64,000 bases of DNA from Capsaspora owczarzaki ATCC 30864 (lineage: Eukaryota > Opisthokonta > Filasterea). The position numbers were made by a program, and so were the translations under genes. The stretch is from positions 2,731,060 through 2,795,059 of the forward strand of contig NW_011887292.1 of the NCBI RefSeq assembly GCF_000151315.2, given 5' to 3'. Below the pieces are notes generated by a model. It saw only the letters and a program-made list of their open reading frames with translations, had not been told where the DNA came from and made no database searches. This document shows positions 38,128 through 52,093 of the stretch, one piece after another (the stretch's first letter is position 1; each line of letters starts with the position of its first letter).

Positions 38128-41100
38128 TTACATTACTCGCTGCGCTGATGCATTGAGAACGGAAGAGACAGGTGACGCAAATGAGACTGGTGTAGTGATG
38201 TTCAGTGGAGTGGTAGTGTTGCCCAGATTTGACCATGTGGACGAAGCGGGCGAATTACTCGAAATTGAAATGCTGCGCGGCGGCACACTAGAGTTGCCAG
38301 CACCAAACGGGTGGAATTGGAGTGGGCGTGATGGGACGGAGACAGAGGACAGCTTGCGATGAGCCGCCTCTGCAACGAAATACATGTGACCCATTTTCTT
38401 CAGAGCGCCGAGGTAGTCGTTGAGACGATCAGAGTTGCCTTGAATCAGAGCAAGCCGGGCTGCCGAATAAATAAACCGGACCGTGAGTGCAGAGTAATAG
38501 GCACTATCCTGCTTCTCGAGAAGCAGAGACAAGCTTGCAAAGCAAGCATCGAGATTGCTCAAGTCCTGCCCACACCAGCTGGCGTACGCGCGCACACAGG
38601 TGGCCAAGACGCAAACATTGACCATCATTTCCCCGAGATGTGCAGAGTGTATCTTGGCCAGCGCGACCACGGCAGTGATTTGCTTCATGACCTCGGTCAT
38701 CTTTTCGCTGGAAAGAGGAGACGGAGTTTGAGGAGCAGAGTCGCCGGCACCGCCGGAACCATGGCTGTCGTTCCCGGCAGAAAGCGCAGAAGAGTCGCTG
38801 GCTGCAGGTGAGAACGAGATGGGCGAGCTGACACTGCCGCTCGCCGCATCGAGACGAAGCCGTTTGGACTGGTTGCCGCTCGCGGCTGACTGCGTTGTTG
38901 TCCCTGCAAAACCAGCTTGGCGCTCGGCAAACAGCCCAAAGTCTGTTTCCAGTTGGCTGTGGATGTAGGAAATCGAGGCGTACACAATCTCGAGCGCGGG
39001 AGAGGTTGTGGCGGCGCGCAGCGCTTCGGAGGACAAGAGCGTGGCGAGGTTTTCGGGCTTGACTTCCGAAGTGCGCAGTGGGCCAGTCACGGACTGGAGG
39101 AGAGCCATCACAGTCTTGAACTGGCCGCCAAGAAGTTGACCGGGACGCAAGGTCAGCAGCAGATTGACGTAGGCCAGCGCACGCATTCGCGGGCACTCGG
39201 CATTGGCCGGCAGATAGGATCGTGGCTTGAGGCCGACCGCAGTTTTCGCGTACAAGGTGCTCTTTTCGGGATCCTCGCCAGCCCAAAACATGGAAAGAAC
39301 GAGGAAAGCCACAGCAACCTCCTTGTGAACAACGTCAAAGAGCAGCGATGCAACTTCTCGCGCCTTGCCAATCACGCGCATGGCAGTGTCCCGTTGGCGT
39401 GCTAGGCGAAACCCGAAAGCCAAGGCAACCAGCGCCTGGACTTGCTTGGCAGTCAGCAAGACCTGGGCAGGGGTGAGCTGGATTGGCAAGTTTGTGCCTT
39501 CCTCCTGGAGAGGATCAAAGTACCCTGGAGGCTGGTCCATCACGTACACGCAGCCGTCTGTTTTGAACGTTGAGGTCGTCAGATACTCGATACAGGACTG
39601 GAGAGTCAACTCTGCAGGCCACATGGGCCGGACGCAACGCAGGAACAAATCCGCCATTTGTGCGGCCTCTTCCGGGGAGGAAAAGTGCTCGCCCAGCCAC
39701 GGATGGTTGGGCGGGATGTCGACAGCATTGACAGGATCAAGGACACTGCTCGAGCCCACTGTAGACGACGAGGCCACGGGTGTTTTGCCAATTTGGCACG
39801 GCAGGCAAACATCGGCCATGGTTTCGTTGAGTTGCGTGCGAGCGGCGTCGAGCTCATACGCCAGAGCCGGAGCAGCGCTCAGTGCTCGACTGCTGCCAAT
39901 TGGACTGTCTGCAAGGAACATGTTTGCGCTCTCGGCCTCTGCAAAAGAGCGCTTGACGGAAGCTCGAGTGGAGGTCAACGGCGAATCAGAGCGACTGTTG
40001 GGACCAGACTTGCCGTTCGACGACGCAGCCGCGACTGCCGTCAAAACGGCCATGCCTTGGCCATCCCGCATGCCATTCGTCGCGTCGTTGGCCGAGTCCC
40101 ACAGCAAACACTTTGTGATTTCCGAAACAACATTGCCAGACGGCGACCCTGGGCCAAGCTGGCCTGCTGCTGCAGCGCTGCATTCGAGCAACTGCTTTGT
40201 GTTCATCACGGGTCGCGGAACCGGCACTGCGATCGCGTCCTCGTCTCCATCGTAGCTCACATCACCAGAATGGTCGGAAAGGCTATCGTCCGAGTCGCTT
40301 TCATTGCCGCCCTTCGGCAGCAAGTCGAGCTGGTGTTGCTGGAGGTGTCCTCGTTGCGCCTGTTGCTTTTGTGCCAGCGGGACGGCCTTTCGAGGGATGC
40401 CCTGCGGGGCGGAAAATTGCTGCTGCTGTTGCGGCTGGTGGTGTTGCTGTTGTTGTTGCTGTTGTTGCTGTTGTTGTTGCTGTTGTGGCTGCAGCTGTTG
40501 TAGTTGTTGTTGTTGTTGTTGTTGTGGTGGTGGTGGTGGTTGAACAATGGACGTGCCAAATCCAGTCATGTCGTCTGGATAGTGGGAAACGGCAGGAGAG
40601 GCAGACGCTAAATTCTGCATCACTGCTGTGAAGGGCGACGGAGTGTTGTAGGTGATGGGGGATGACGGGACGAACGTCGAGAATCGAGGCGGATGGCCAA
40701 TCAGCGACGTATACAATTGGGTTGCAGTCATGCCGGGCAATGCCATGCCATCGCCATTCAGGAGACGCGCTCTCACGGCATCGGATGCCTGCGACCCATT
40801 TGTCACGCGAGACAGCAAGCCAATGTCGTTGGCCGACTGCATAGCAGCGAGAAGAGCGGGACTCGGAACACCCGTGCTCGGCGGTAGAGCGGGGTCCGAA
40901 CTGAACTGTTGCCTCGTCGGCGGCGGCGGCGGTTGCTGCGATTGCTGCAGAAGGAGCGATGTACTTTGCTGGTGGGGCGGCGGTGGTTGCTGTTTCCGCT
41001 GCTGCTGGCGAGCGGTACCTACGTTGCTCCGTTGCTCAGACAGCCCGAATTCGGCCGAGTCGAGCTGCTCCTTCATCATCGCACGGCTGCCTGGGTGTGT

Positions 41101-41448
41101 CATGAACGGCACCTGTGCTCCATTCGTCGCCACTGGAAGCATGTTGAGCAGCACAGTGGTGGCGTCGGCGGTCGGGTATTGAGAGGAGGCGTCAGCAGCG
41201 GCAGCGCCAGAGGAATCGTGCTGCTGGTCTTTGCTGCTGGACTTGATCGACGGCCGTCCGCGGCGCTTTTGCACGTAGGCCACGCACTCGTGGTTGAGCT
41301 TGCGGCAGTGCGCGCAAGGGAAGATGCCCTCGCACTTGCGCTTGAGGTGGCGGCAGCGTTCGCACGACACGAGCGCAGGCTTTGGCTTTGCGCGCTTAGT
41401 TGTTGGCTGCTGCTCGTGGCTCAGCTCGTCCGAGGATGATTCGTCCAT
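38128..41448 (-). CDS. Zn2Cys6 (fungal-type) transcription factor
   Basis: A 1106-residue single-exon protein. Near the N-terminus is a binuclear zinc cluster: CERCRHLKRKCEGIFPCAHC followed by RKLNHEC, fitting C-x2-C-x6-C-x5-C-x2-C-x6-C. The basic run KRRGRPSIK follows. A long Gln/Ser/Pro-rich region with a large polyQ tract fills residues ~130-450. A helical region starting near HPWLGEHFSSPEEAAQMADL resembles the regulatory domain of fungal Zn2Cys6 proteins (AFGFRLARQRDTAMRVIGKA, RMRALAYVNLLLTLRPG). Zn2Cys6 proteins abound in fungi and are sparse elsewhere. The start is set at MDESSSDELSHE because upstream codons read through a polyF stretch. Target genes unknown. Confidence 0.86.
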   Translation of the reverse strand: MDESSSDELSHEQQPTTKRAKPKPALVSCERCRHLKRKCEGIFPCAHCRKLNHECVAYVQKRRGRPSIKSSSKDQQHDSSGAAAADASSQYPTADATTVLLNMLPVATNGAQVPFMTHPGSRAMMKEQLDSAEFGLSEQRSNVGTARQQQRKQQPPPPHQQSTSLLLQQSQQPPPPPTRQQFSSDPALPPSTGVPSPALLAAMQSANDIGLLSRVTNGSQASDAVRARLLNGDGMALPGMTATQLYTSLIGHPPRFSTFVPSSPITYNTPSPFTAVMQNLASASPAVSHYPDDMTGFGTSIVQPPPPPQQQQQQQLQQLQPQQQQQQQQQQQQQQHHQPQQQQQFSAPQGIPRKAVPLAQKQQAQRGHLQQHQLDLLPKGGNESDSDDSLSDHSGDVSYDGDEDAIAVPVPRPVMNTKQLLECSAAAAGQLGPGSPSGNVVSEITKCLLWDSANDATNGMRDGQGMAVLTAVAAASSNGKSGPNSRSDSPLTSTRASVKRSFAEAESANMFLADSPIGSSRALSAAPALAYELDAARTQLNETMADVCLPCQIGKTPVASSSTVGSSSVLDPVNAVDIPPNHPWLGEHFSSPEEAAQMADLFLRCVRPMWPAELTLQSCIEYLTTSTFKTDGCVYVMDQPPGYFDPLQEEGTNLPIQLTPAQVLLTAKQVQALVALAFGFRLARQRDTAMRVIGKAREVASLLFDVVHKEVAVAFLVLSMFWAGEDPEKSTLYAKTAVGLKPRSYLPANAECPRMRALAYVNLLLTLRPGQLLGGQFKTVMALLQSVTGPLRTSEVKPENLATLLSSEALRAATTSPALEIVYASISYIHSQLETDFGLFAERQAGFAGTTTQSAASGNQSKRLRLDAASGSVSSPISFSPAASDSSALSAGNDSHGSGGAGDSAPQTPSPLSSEKMTEVMKQITAVVALAKIHSAHLGEMMVNVCVLATCVRAYASWCGQDLSNLDACFASLSLLLEKQDSAYYSALTVRFIYSAARLALIQGNSDRLNDYLGALKKMGHMYFVAEAAHRKLSSVSVPSRPLQFHPFGAGNSSVPPRSISISSNSPASSTWSNLGNTTTPLNITTPVSFASPVSSVLNASAQRVM

Positions 41449-41549
41449 TGCTGTCTGTTGTCGTTCGTGGCCGTGTTGGTTTGAAGGTGGCTTTCTGTTT
41501 TGTTTTGTAACCAAAGCGGAAGACGAGGAAAAAAAAAAGGAGAAAAGGC

Positions 41550-41580
<31 letters not shown>

Positions 41581-42434
41581 TAGTTTTTGAGTTTTTGGGT
41601 TTTGGGAAAGCGCTTTGAGCAAATGTTAACGCGGGGAAGAGTCGCTGCTAACGTCGGTGCTGGAAGATGGTCTCCCGAACAGCGTCAGACGAGGAGGGTG
41701 GAGCCAAGGGGGGGGGCCAGCAGGATCCCAATGAGCGCAAAAGCGAGAGAACAAAAACACGGAGAGATTCAAGCTGCCAAGGAGGCGGTTCGCACGAGTG
41801 CTTGCCAGGATGGGGACAATCGCTGAGGAATCAAACGACAAGAGTGGATGATGGAAAGGCCGTGGTCTTCGCACAATGAAGAAGCAGCGGTTTGCCGAGT
41901 GTGGGTTGGGAAAGCAGAAGAGTAGAGAAAAGCAAAAAAAAAAAAAAAAAAAAAAAAAGAGGTTTGTTTTCTCCGTTCTTTGAAAAAAAAAAAATGAACA
42001 ATGAAAAACGCAGACACTCAGACACGCAGAAGATCGATGTAGAAGATCGATGAAGAAGGAGAAAAGCAGTTTGCTGAGGTGTTTTCCCCACTCGCTGGTG
42101 TGTGTGTTCAGCATTTGCGTTGTTTTCGTTGACTTTTTGATTTTTTTTTTTTTGCTCCGTTTTTTCCATCCATCCTCTTTTTGCTTTGCTTTTTACCGTC
42201 CACACGCGACTGTTACAAGCAAAAGTGACCAAATAAGACAGTCAGAGCCGAAATCACAATCACAAACAACGCGCCACTCAGTTCTCAGTTTTCAGTTTTC
42301 ATCAGTTCTCAGTTCTCAGTTCTCAGTTCTTTTTTTTTTTTTTCGTTTTTGTTCATTCGCTCTGTGCGTTCAAGTTTTTTGTGTGCTTGTTCGTCACTCT
42401 TTGAGTTAATAACAAAAACCAAGCAGGAAAGAAA
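41449..42434. other. Divergent region between the Zn2Cys6 factor and LTN1
   Basis: About 1 kb that should carry both promoters. It has A tracts at 41551-41576 and 41935-41958, a T tract at 42331-42343, and a cluster of short tandem TCAGTTC repeats at 42280-42330. No coding sequence is supported. Confidence 0.6.
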
Positions 42435-44719
42435 ATGGGACGGAAACCAGCAGCACCGAACGCAGGTGCATCGTCGACTGGCGCTGTGGCTGGCGGAGGA
42501 GGGCGCACACGCGAGGCGCTCGTGTCGCAGGACCCGTCGCTGCTCAACCGCGCGCGTATCACATTCTCATCCCTGTCCAGCGGTGCCGCAGCATCGTCGC
42601 CGTCGTCACCGTCATCAGCTCCATCAGCTTCAGCAGGAGCAGCTGCAGGGACCAGCAACGATGCTGACGAGGGCGGCGACACACGCAGGCCGATGATGCC
42701 TCAGTCACCGCTCGCCATCGTGCCGCCTGCCTCGCCATCGCCGTCGTCCCCAGCGCCTTCGACTCTGGCAGGTGCGTTTGTTGGCGTCAGTGCTCCGTTC
42801 GGCGAAGGAGTCCCCAACGACGTGCGTCTGGCCTTCAGTCGCCTTGCCAAGCGAGATGATGTAACGCGTCTCAAGGTAACAACCCCGACGACCATCCACC
42901 AAACAACCCAACCATTCACAATCGAAAAAAAACAAAACATGTGAATAGAGCAAAAAAAAAAAATGGGATTTTTGCCAAGTCAGCCGAAAACCATTGCGCA
43001 AGAGGCAACAAATCCCAACCAAAAAAAAAAAAAAACCTATTTGCAAACGATTGTGCCAAGTTACTTACGTTCTGGGTTTTTTTGGCTGTTTGTTTTTGGC
43101 TGGCTGTTGTGTTGGCATGGGGTGGGCTGAAACATGCAGGCGCTTCAAGAAATCCAAGGCTTGGTGGCATCGCACTCGGTAGAAACACTGGCAGCGGTGG
43201 TATTGCCGCAATGGGCTGCGCTGCATCCCAAGATTGTCCATGCGATGGACCGTCGCGTGCGGGAGGCATGTGCGCTGGTGTGCCGCGACCTGATTGTCAA
43301 GACGAAAAAGCACTTTGCGCCGTACATTAAAACGTGCATTCCCTTGCTCGTCGAAGCGCGATTTGATCCATACCCCACCGTCGCGCGTTGCGCTGCCGAG
43401 GCCCTCGACGCCGCGTTTCCGCCAGCCAAGCAGCTCGATGTGCTTGTCTTTTGCAGTGCCGAGTTCCGCGATCTCGCCTTCCACACTTTTATCAAGCACA
43501 CAAAGCCCGAGACCCTGTGCGACCCGCTCAAGTTGGCGGCGGAAGACATTCCCGCTGCCTACGAGCGTATGGTCGTTTCTGCCATGCTTGCGATGGCATA
43601 CGTCCTTGAGCGCCTGTCTGGTGCGGATCCTGCAAAGCAGTACTCGGCTGCTGACCTCGCTCCAGTGTTTAGCGAGAGTGTCTTTTACAAACAGTTTGCC
43701 AACTACTCGGTGCCTGCCGTCCGCGCGGCCCACTTGTCTCTTCTCGGGGCGATCTGTCGATTTCATCGCCCGTCCGCCGAGGCGAACATGGGATTGATTG
43801 CTCCGGTTGCATTCGCTGCCCTCGGTGATGTTTCCCCCCAGTGCCAGACCCCTGCTTGGGCGTTGGTGCTGACACTTGTTCGCGACTATCCCGACACCTG
43901 CTGGGAGAATGTCAGCTTCCGCAAGTTGGTCATGCCCAAGCTACTGGGCCTCTTGCGTTCGTCGGAAGGCGGGGAAGCGGCGGGCAGTGCTGGCGCAGTC
44001 TACCCTTGCCTTTTGCCACTGGTCGCGAGCATTCCCTCTCGCTTGATTGGCGAAGGCGCCGGGTTTCACCGCGAGCTACTGACTGCTCTGCTCCGTGGCC
44101 TGAGCAGCGTTCGTGGCGGAGTCAGCAACGGCAACTTGAAGGCCAACACGAATGCAGCGGAGACTGCGCTTTGGAGTGCATACTTTGAATTGATGCAGTA
44201 CTTTTTGGTGTCGGAAACTCGTCAAGGACACACCGTTAGCGCGGTAACGACCTTCGTGGCCAATGAGGAGCTCGAACGTCTGACTCGGCAGCATCTCAAT
44301 GAGGCGGACTTGGCGTGGCCCAGCGCTGTTGTTGCCCGAGGGATTGTGGCAACATGCAGTCTTGCGCTTTCAAAAAGTATCGATGCCACCACCAGTGTCT
44401 CTGATGCTCTACTCGCGAGCGTAGAACAGCACTTCAAGGCAGACCCCGCCGGTTCAGAGCCCAAGCTTGGTTTGCCGCAATCTGAATGGCTTGTTCGCGT
44501 CGTTGACCTTCTTGGAGCATTGACTGTGGTCGCGTCGCCGGCCTCCGATCTGGCTGTTGGCGTCGACGCCATCTTTATTCGCCTGCTCAAGTCACTGAAT
44601 GCAGCTCTTGACTCGAAGGCAACCATCGGCCAGCTCGATCTTGTTGCTGCAGTGTTGGTTGCATTGGGGAAAGCACCGTCTGACGCAAGGTCGCGCGTGG
44701 TACTCAAAGCCCTTGCTGC

Positions 44720-44786
<67 letters not shown>

Positions 44787-47700
44787 GGCAGCCACCAAAG
44801 TGCGTTCGTGCTCGCTTTCGATCAGCTGGTTTTGCCCGTGTGGAAGCAAGCCCTGCACCTTTCAGGCGACACTGCTGGTGCGTTCCGTGCGTCTGCGGCA
44901 CGCTTGACCGCCGTGGTTTTGCAAGGCGGTCTTTCTTCACCTGCCACCTCGTTCGTCTCGGTCTGGTCCAAGCTTGTCGGTGAACTTGTAACTGCGCCCG
45001 AAGCAGACACCATGCTGACCACATTGCTCGAAACACTCGGCAGCTTTCTGGCTGACCAAGCGGCAACACCTCTTCTGGCGCGGGAGGCGTTGACTTTGCC
45101 AGAGCTGGATCAGTTTGTGCTGGGGCGTCTTACCGCGCTGGAGCACTGCGAGGCGCCACTGCTTGCCTCGAAAAAAGCCGCTCTGATCAAAGCCGCGTTG
45201 CATCCAAGTGGCTGGTTTGTGTCGCTGGAACGGTTGCCAGCTTTGGTCGACGGTATCAAGGCCTTGCTCCACGGAGGCGCACAGGCCGATGCTGAGGCCA
45301 AGGGCGTTGCGATGGGTTTGGTTGAATCTCTTGCGAACTTTGCACCCGTCCAACAGTCGTCTGCGCCGCTTCTTGAGCTGGTTCCACATCTGCAAGCCGA
45401 CCTGCTGGCCACTGCGCTGGCAGCTGCGCGCGCGAGCGAGCCCGAGCTTTCGTCCGACGCTGCCCTGCTCCCCAACACCCAATGTTGGTCGAGCATCATT
45501 CGACACGTGTTGTTTTCGAGCGCCAACTCAACAAAAGTCACGGTCGAATTGTGGCGACAAGTCCGGGCGCTTTTTAGCTCGTCTGAAGTCGCCGACGTAC
45601 TCAAGACAGCCACCGGCGCGGCCCATCATCACGTCATCGCTGCGCTTGCGAAGGCTTTGGTGAAACTGTGTCCCCATGTTGATTTGGTCAATCTGGCGCT
45701 GCAGCAGTGGGCAGAATCGTTCGATCAGGGCTATGATTCGCTGCTGACGAGCACGTTCCACCAAGCCGAGGCGTGGGTTGCTGGTCAGCTCCCGTGCTTC
45801 CAAACGCCAAGCAGCATGTTGATGAGTGTCTCTGTCATCGATCTCAACCCGAGCATCGAGCAACGCGATCTGCTGATGCGTGCACTGCTGGAAGCGACTG
45901 TTTTGTCGGAATTCTGCCGTCTGCTCCAGGAGCAGCAGGCTACCGCTGCCGACCATGCCCGAAGCGACCCGGGCAGAGTTGCCCCGCGGGTTGCTCTCGT
46001 GCACAACTGGGTTGCGGCTGCTCTTGCCGTTGACATTGACACGACGCCGTTCGTAACGAGCACTCCTCGCCGGATTGCCGATGCAGGATGGATTGCTGCC
46101 AACCATTTTGAACCGCTCATGCAGCACACCCTCCATCTGCTCGACCAAAACCGTGCGGCGCTCTTCAGCGTTTCGGCAGACGCGGTTTTAAACCCTGCCA
46201 ACTTGCTTCAAGCCATGACCCGCTCTCGTGCCTTTGCACTGTCCGTTTCGGCCGAAGAGTGGACTAGTTTCACCACTTTGGCTTTGAAGCACCTGGACGA
46301 AGCGCATTCGAGTGGGGCACCTGCGGCCCTCGCACTGGCGGCGCTTGTTACGGCCGTTCGAACGCGTGCCATGACTTTCCCTCTCGATACCACCAAGTCC
46401 AATTGGCGTGATGATTGCATCAAGTCATTGTGCCAAGCCATTGTCGCTCGCCCTAATGTTGCAGCTGGCACAGCAGGGCGAGCTGAAGCCGGTGGGTTTG
46501 GGCTTTTGGCCTTGTTGGCCGTTCTCCTGAGCTTGCCCCGTTCCAACTGCTTGAGTCGAGCGCTTTGCGAGGCTGTGCAGACGGTCTTGGTTGTGGTTCG
46601 AAAGTGGTACTCGGTCGGCTCTGCCGCACTGCTCGCCGGACCTTTGAATAACGACAACGCATCCCAACTGGGTGGCCACACGGCAGTGGCCGAGTTCCTT
46701 GGAGCTGCCTTGTCGAGCGACTGCTTCAGCATGGTGACGACTGGTGCGCCGCAAATTTTGTGCGCTCCGGATGACTGGATGTTTGTGGTGAGGCAAGCTG
46801 AAGGCTGGCTCAGCTTTACCTTCAAAAACCGACCCCGCGTCCAAGTGCAACTTGCGCCAACCGCTGCTCTGCATGCCTCTGCCCTTCGTCTTGCTGCTGC
46901 GCTTTTGCATGTGTGGCATGACCCAGCCGCGGCTGGAATTCGTCCAATCTCAGACGAAGACTTGGGAGAAGAAATGTACCGTTTTGCATTTGATGTGACC
47001 ACGCAAGCCCTCTCTGCTTTTGTCGAGGAAGCCGTGCCGTTTGCTCGACAGACTGCTACGCAGCCCACGGCAGGCTCTGGCATGCTCGGACTGCACGCAG
47101 TGCGCCCCATCGCACCCTCCAAGTTTTTGCTCATGGACTACCTCGCCGACCTCACTCAGCACGCCCCGGACGATGTCGTGCTGGATGCGCAGTGCTTTAC
47201 CAAACTGTGCCGTCTGCTGCCGGCTGGCCATGACTTTGTTCAACGGACAAGCTGGCGAGTGCTCAGCACGATCGTTCAACTCTCATCCCTCGCGTCGCTG
47301 TCGGCGGGAGAAGCGAGCTCGGGGCCTGGTGTGGCTGCTGGTGCTGCAACCGACGACACCGCCACCGCCACGACCGGAGGCAAGACGTACACGCCACCCC
47401 AACCACTCATGAATGTGATTGCAGGTCTGGGCGATATCCAGCTGGAGCTCTCGCGCGACGATGCACACTGGCGTCTCGGCTACATGCTGGCCTGGTTTTT
47501 GCTCTTCCAGCAGTTTGAAGCTGCCGAGAGCCAAGTGCGAGCCGGCTTTGCGGACGTTTTGAGCGAGCGTGGCGTGGCGGAAGAGCTCATGACGGTTGTG
47601 TTTTGCCACATAGACCTCAGCACTGGCCGCGTTGAACCAGGCCTGCTGGATGTCATCCGTGACTGCTCTGCTGCAAGCGTCATGTTGTGCTATTCTGATC

Positions 47701-48706
47701 GCCATTCTCGCGTCGGCAACGGATTTGCTGTCAGTCCTAGATCGCGGGCTTTGCGTCGAGGCATGACGTGCGTGGCCCCAACTCCGCTGTCTGTTCTGGC
47801 ATCGCAGCTCTTCATCCGCGCTGTTGAGGCTACTCCGGCGTTGGTGCGGGCATGGTGGAATACTTGCGATCGCAATTTGAGTTTGGCAATCGACCATTTC
47901 ATGCGGCACCACGTCAGTCCCATCCTAGTGCAGGTGGAAGTCGATGCGGTCGATGCCTTTGTCAAGTCACGCACGGCCTTCGAGAACGAGAGCATGCGAC
48001 TGGTGGCATACGCGTCGACCCGCGAGGTGTCGGCGAGCTACAAGTTGGACGAAACGAGTGTCGAGCTCACAGTGCGCATGGCACCCAACCATCCGCTTCG
48101 CTTGCCCGATGTGGACGGTGGGCGGCGCATTGGCGTCAGCGAGTCTCAATGGCGCAAGTGGCTGCTGCAGTTGACTGCCTTCCTTGCATCACAGGTTAGA
48201 ATGTTGTGTTGGTTTGTGGGGGGTTTTTTTGTTTGTTTTTTGTTTTGTTTTTTGTGATGCCGTCGATGGCAACATTGTTGCCATCATTGCATCATCATTG
48301 GTTGTTACTTGTGCTGTTACTGGCCAGTGGGGCAACGGCTGACTCTTTGCTTTCCTTTGGATGTGGTACAGAATGGACGCGTTGTTGACGGCATTCTGCT
48401 CTGGAAGAGCAATGCCGACAAGCACTTTGAAGGCGTCGATGATTGCCCCATCTGCTATTCTGTTATTCATGCCATCAACTACTCGTTGCCGAGTTTGCGG
48501 TGCAAGACGTGCAAGAACAAGTTCCATTCGGCATGCTTGGTGAGAATATTTCGTTTATTATTATTGGGTTTATCGTTGCAGGTGGCTGATCCGGTCGCTT
48601 GTTTCATGGGCTCACTTTCGCTCGAACTCGAACTGTTCCCTTGCAGTACAAATGGTTCAACTCGAGTGGCAATTCGACATGCCCGTTGTGTCGCAATTTG
48701 TTCTGA
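42435..48706 (+). CDS. LTN1: Listerin E3 ubiquitin ligase (LTN1), ribosome quality control
   Basis: E3 ligase that ubiquitinates nascent chains stuck on 60S subunits. Exons 42435-42875, 43140-48194, 48372-48539 and 48647-48706 join in phase, giving 1907 residues (human about 1766). The N-terminal domain has [27 protein letters not shown] and [18 protein letters not shown], matching the 60S-contacting region. The body is HEAT-like helical repeats, interrupted at about residue 670 by a run of about 22 Asp coded by pure GAC. The C-terminus has an RWD-like segment and the [24 protein letters not shown], then [12 protein letters not shown], then [17 protein letters not shown]. The two last introns interrupt the RING region. 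One exon of 5 kb is exceptional for this window. Confidence 0.96.
44721..44786 (+). repeat. (GAC)n coding microsatellite (polyAsp) in LTN1
   Basis: About 22 uncorrected GAC triplets encode an acidic run inside the helical-repeat region of listerin. Pure single-codon use suggests recent expansion by slippage, and the frame is kept. Confidence 0.95.
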
Positions 48707-48907
48707 AGCCCAAAGTCAAGCTGTGTTCTTGTGCTTTTTTTTTGTCGGCTTGGCTGCCATCCTTGCTCGCTGTCTGCGCGTCGGTGTTGCTTTTGGTTCT
48801 TGTAATGAATGTGACACTTCCTATGCTTGGCTTTTGAGGGGGAGGAAAGAGCAAAGTTTGCCAGTTTTGGAGTTATCGCCAGAACAGCGCCATTCCTGCT
48901 GAATGTA

Positions 48908-49596
48908 CTATTGCTGTTGTTGCTGTTGTTGTTGCTGTTGTTGTTGCTCTTGTTGCAACGTATCAATAGTCTGTCGGACGGCAAGTAACAACTGCTTGCA
49001 GAGCTCGTCGTCGTTCTGCACAATGCTGGCCACTGCCGGCTTGACCTTCTCAAACACGCCCGATCTGCCACCACACAAACAAGACCCAACGCACACAGCA
49101 ACAAAAAGTGAGTCACTGCAATGATTCAGCACGTTCACATGAAGCAGCGCACGGCGAACGCACCGATCAAGCTTTTGGCGTAGCTCGGCCGACTGCAGGT
49201 GCTCCGGGACGGCCGGCCCAGACGCCAGCGATCGAATGTAGGACGCGGCAGCATCCTCTGCGTTTTCAGCAAGCCACTCGGTTTTGCCCTGGACAACAAA
49301 AGCAGCGCAGCGCGAATGGAACCAGAGTGAGTGGAGTGAACATTTGGCTCGGTGGTGGCTTTGTCGCGCTCCTCCAGCTTCATGCTGACGCCTCGACTCC
49401 ATCGACAATGAACTGTGCTTGGCATTCAGATGATTGTAGGATTGCTGGCTGGCTGGCTGGGCCTTACCCGAGCTGCGAGCCGCGCAATTGCCAGCTTCCT
49501 GAGCTGGTCAAAGTTGCCGTCCTTCTTGAGCTTGGCCACGACCTGGTCTGCCGTCATTGCTGCTGTAGGAGGATTGCCAGTGCTGATGCTCGCCAT
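48908..49596 (-). CDS. BOD1/Shg1-domain protein (COMPASS-associated type)
   Basis: Small protein with the Shg1/BOD1 domain, found in yeast Set1/COMPASS subunit Shg1 and animal BOD1/BOD1L. Exons 49468-49596, 49164-49288 and 48908-49064 join in phase to 136 residues. The domain runs ADQVVAKLKKDGNFDQLRKL, GKTEWLAENAED, LRQKLDRSGVFEKVKPAVAS and KQLLLAVRQTIDTL, following the BOD1 pattern (LKSQGLFDQFRRD, LKSGMLESGIDRII). It ends in a polyQ tail immediately before the stop. It converges with LTN1, 202 bp apart. Chromatin versus kinetochore role cannot be chosen from sequence. Confidence 0.75.

Positions 49597-52093
<2,497 letters not shown>

Noticed and set aside
41449-41622. N-terminal extension of the Zn2Cys6 factor
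   Set aside because: The extension is polyF read from an A tract in non-coding DNA; the Met at 41448 starts the Ser/Glu-rich leader directly before the zinc cluster.
44599-44907. polyThr plus-strand and polyVal/polyArg minus-strand frames
   Set aside because: Alternative frames of the GAC repeat inside LTN1.
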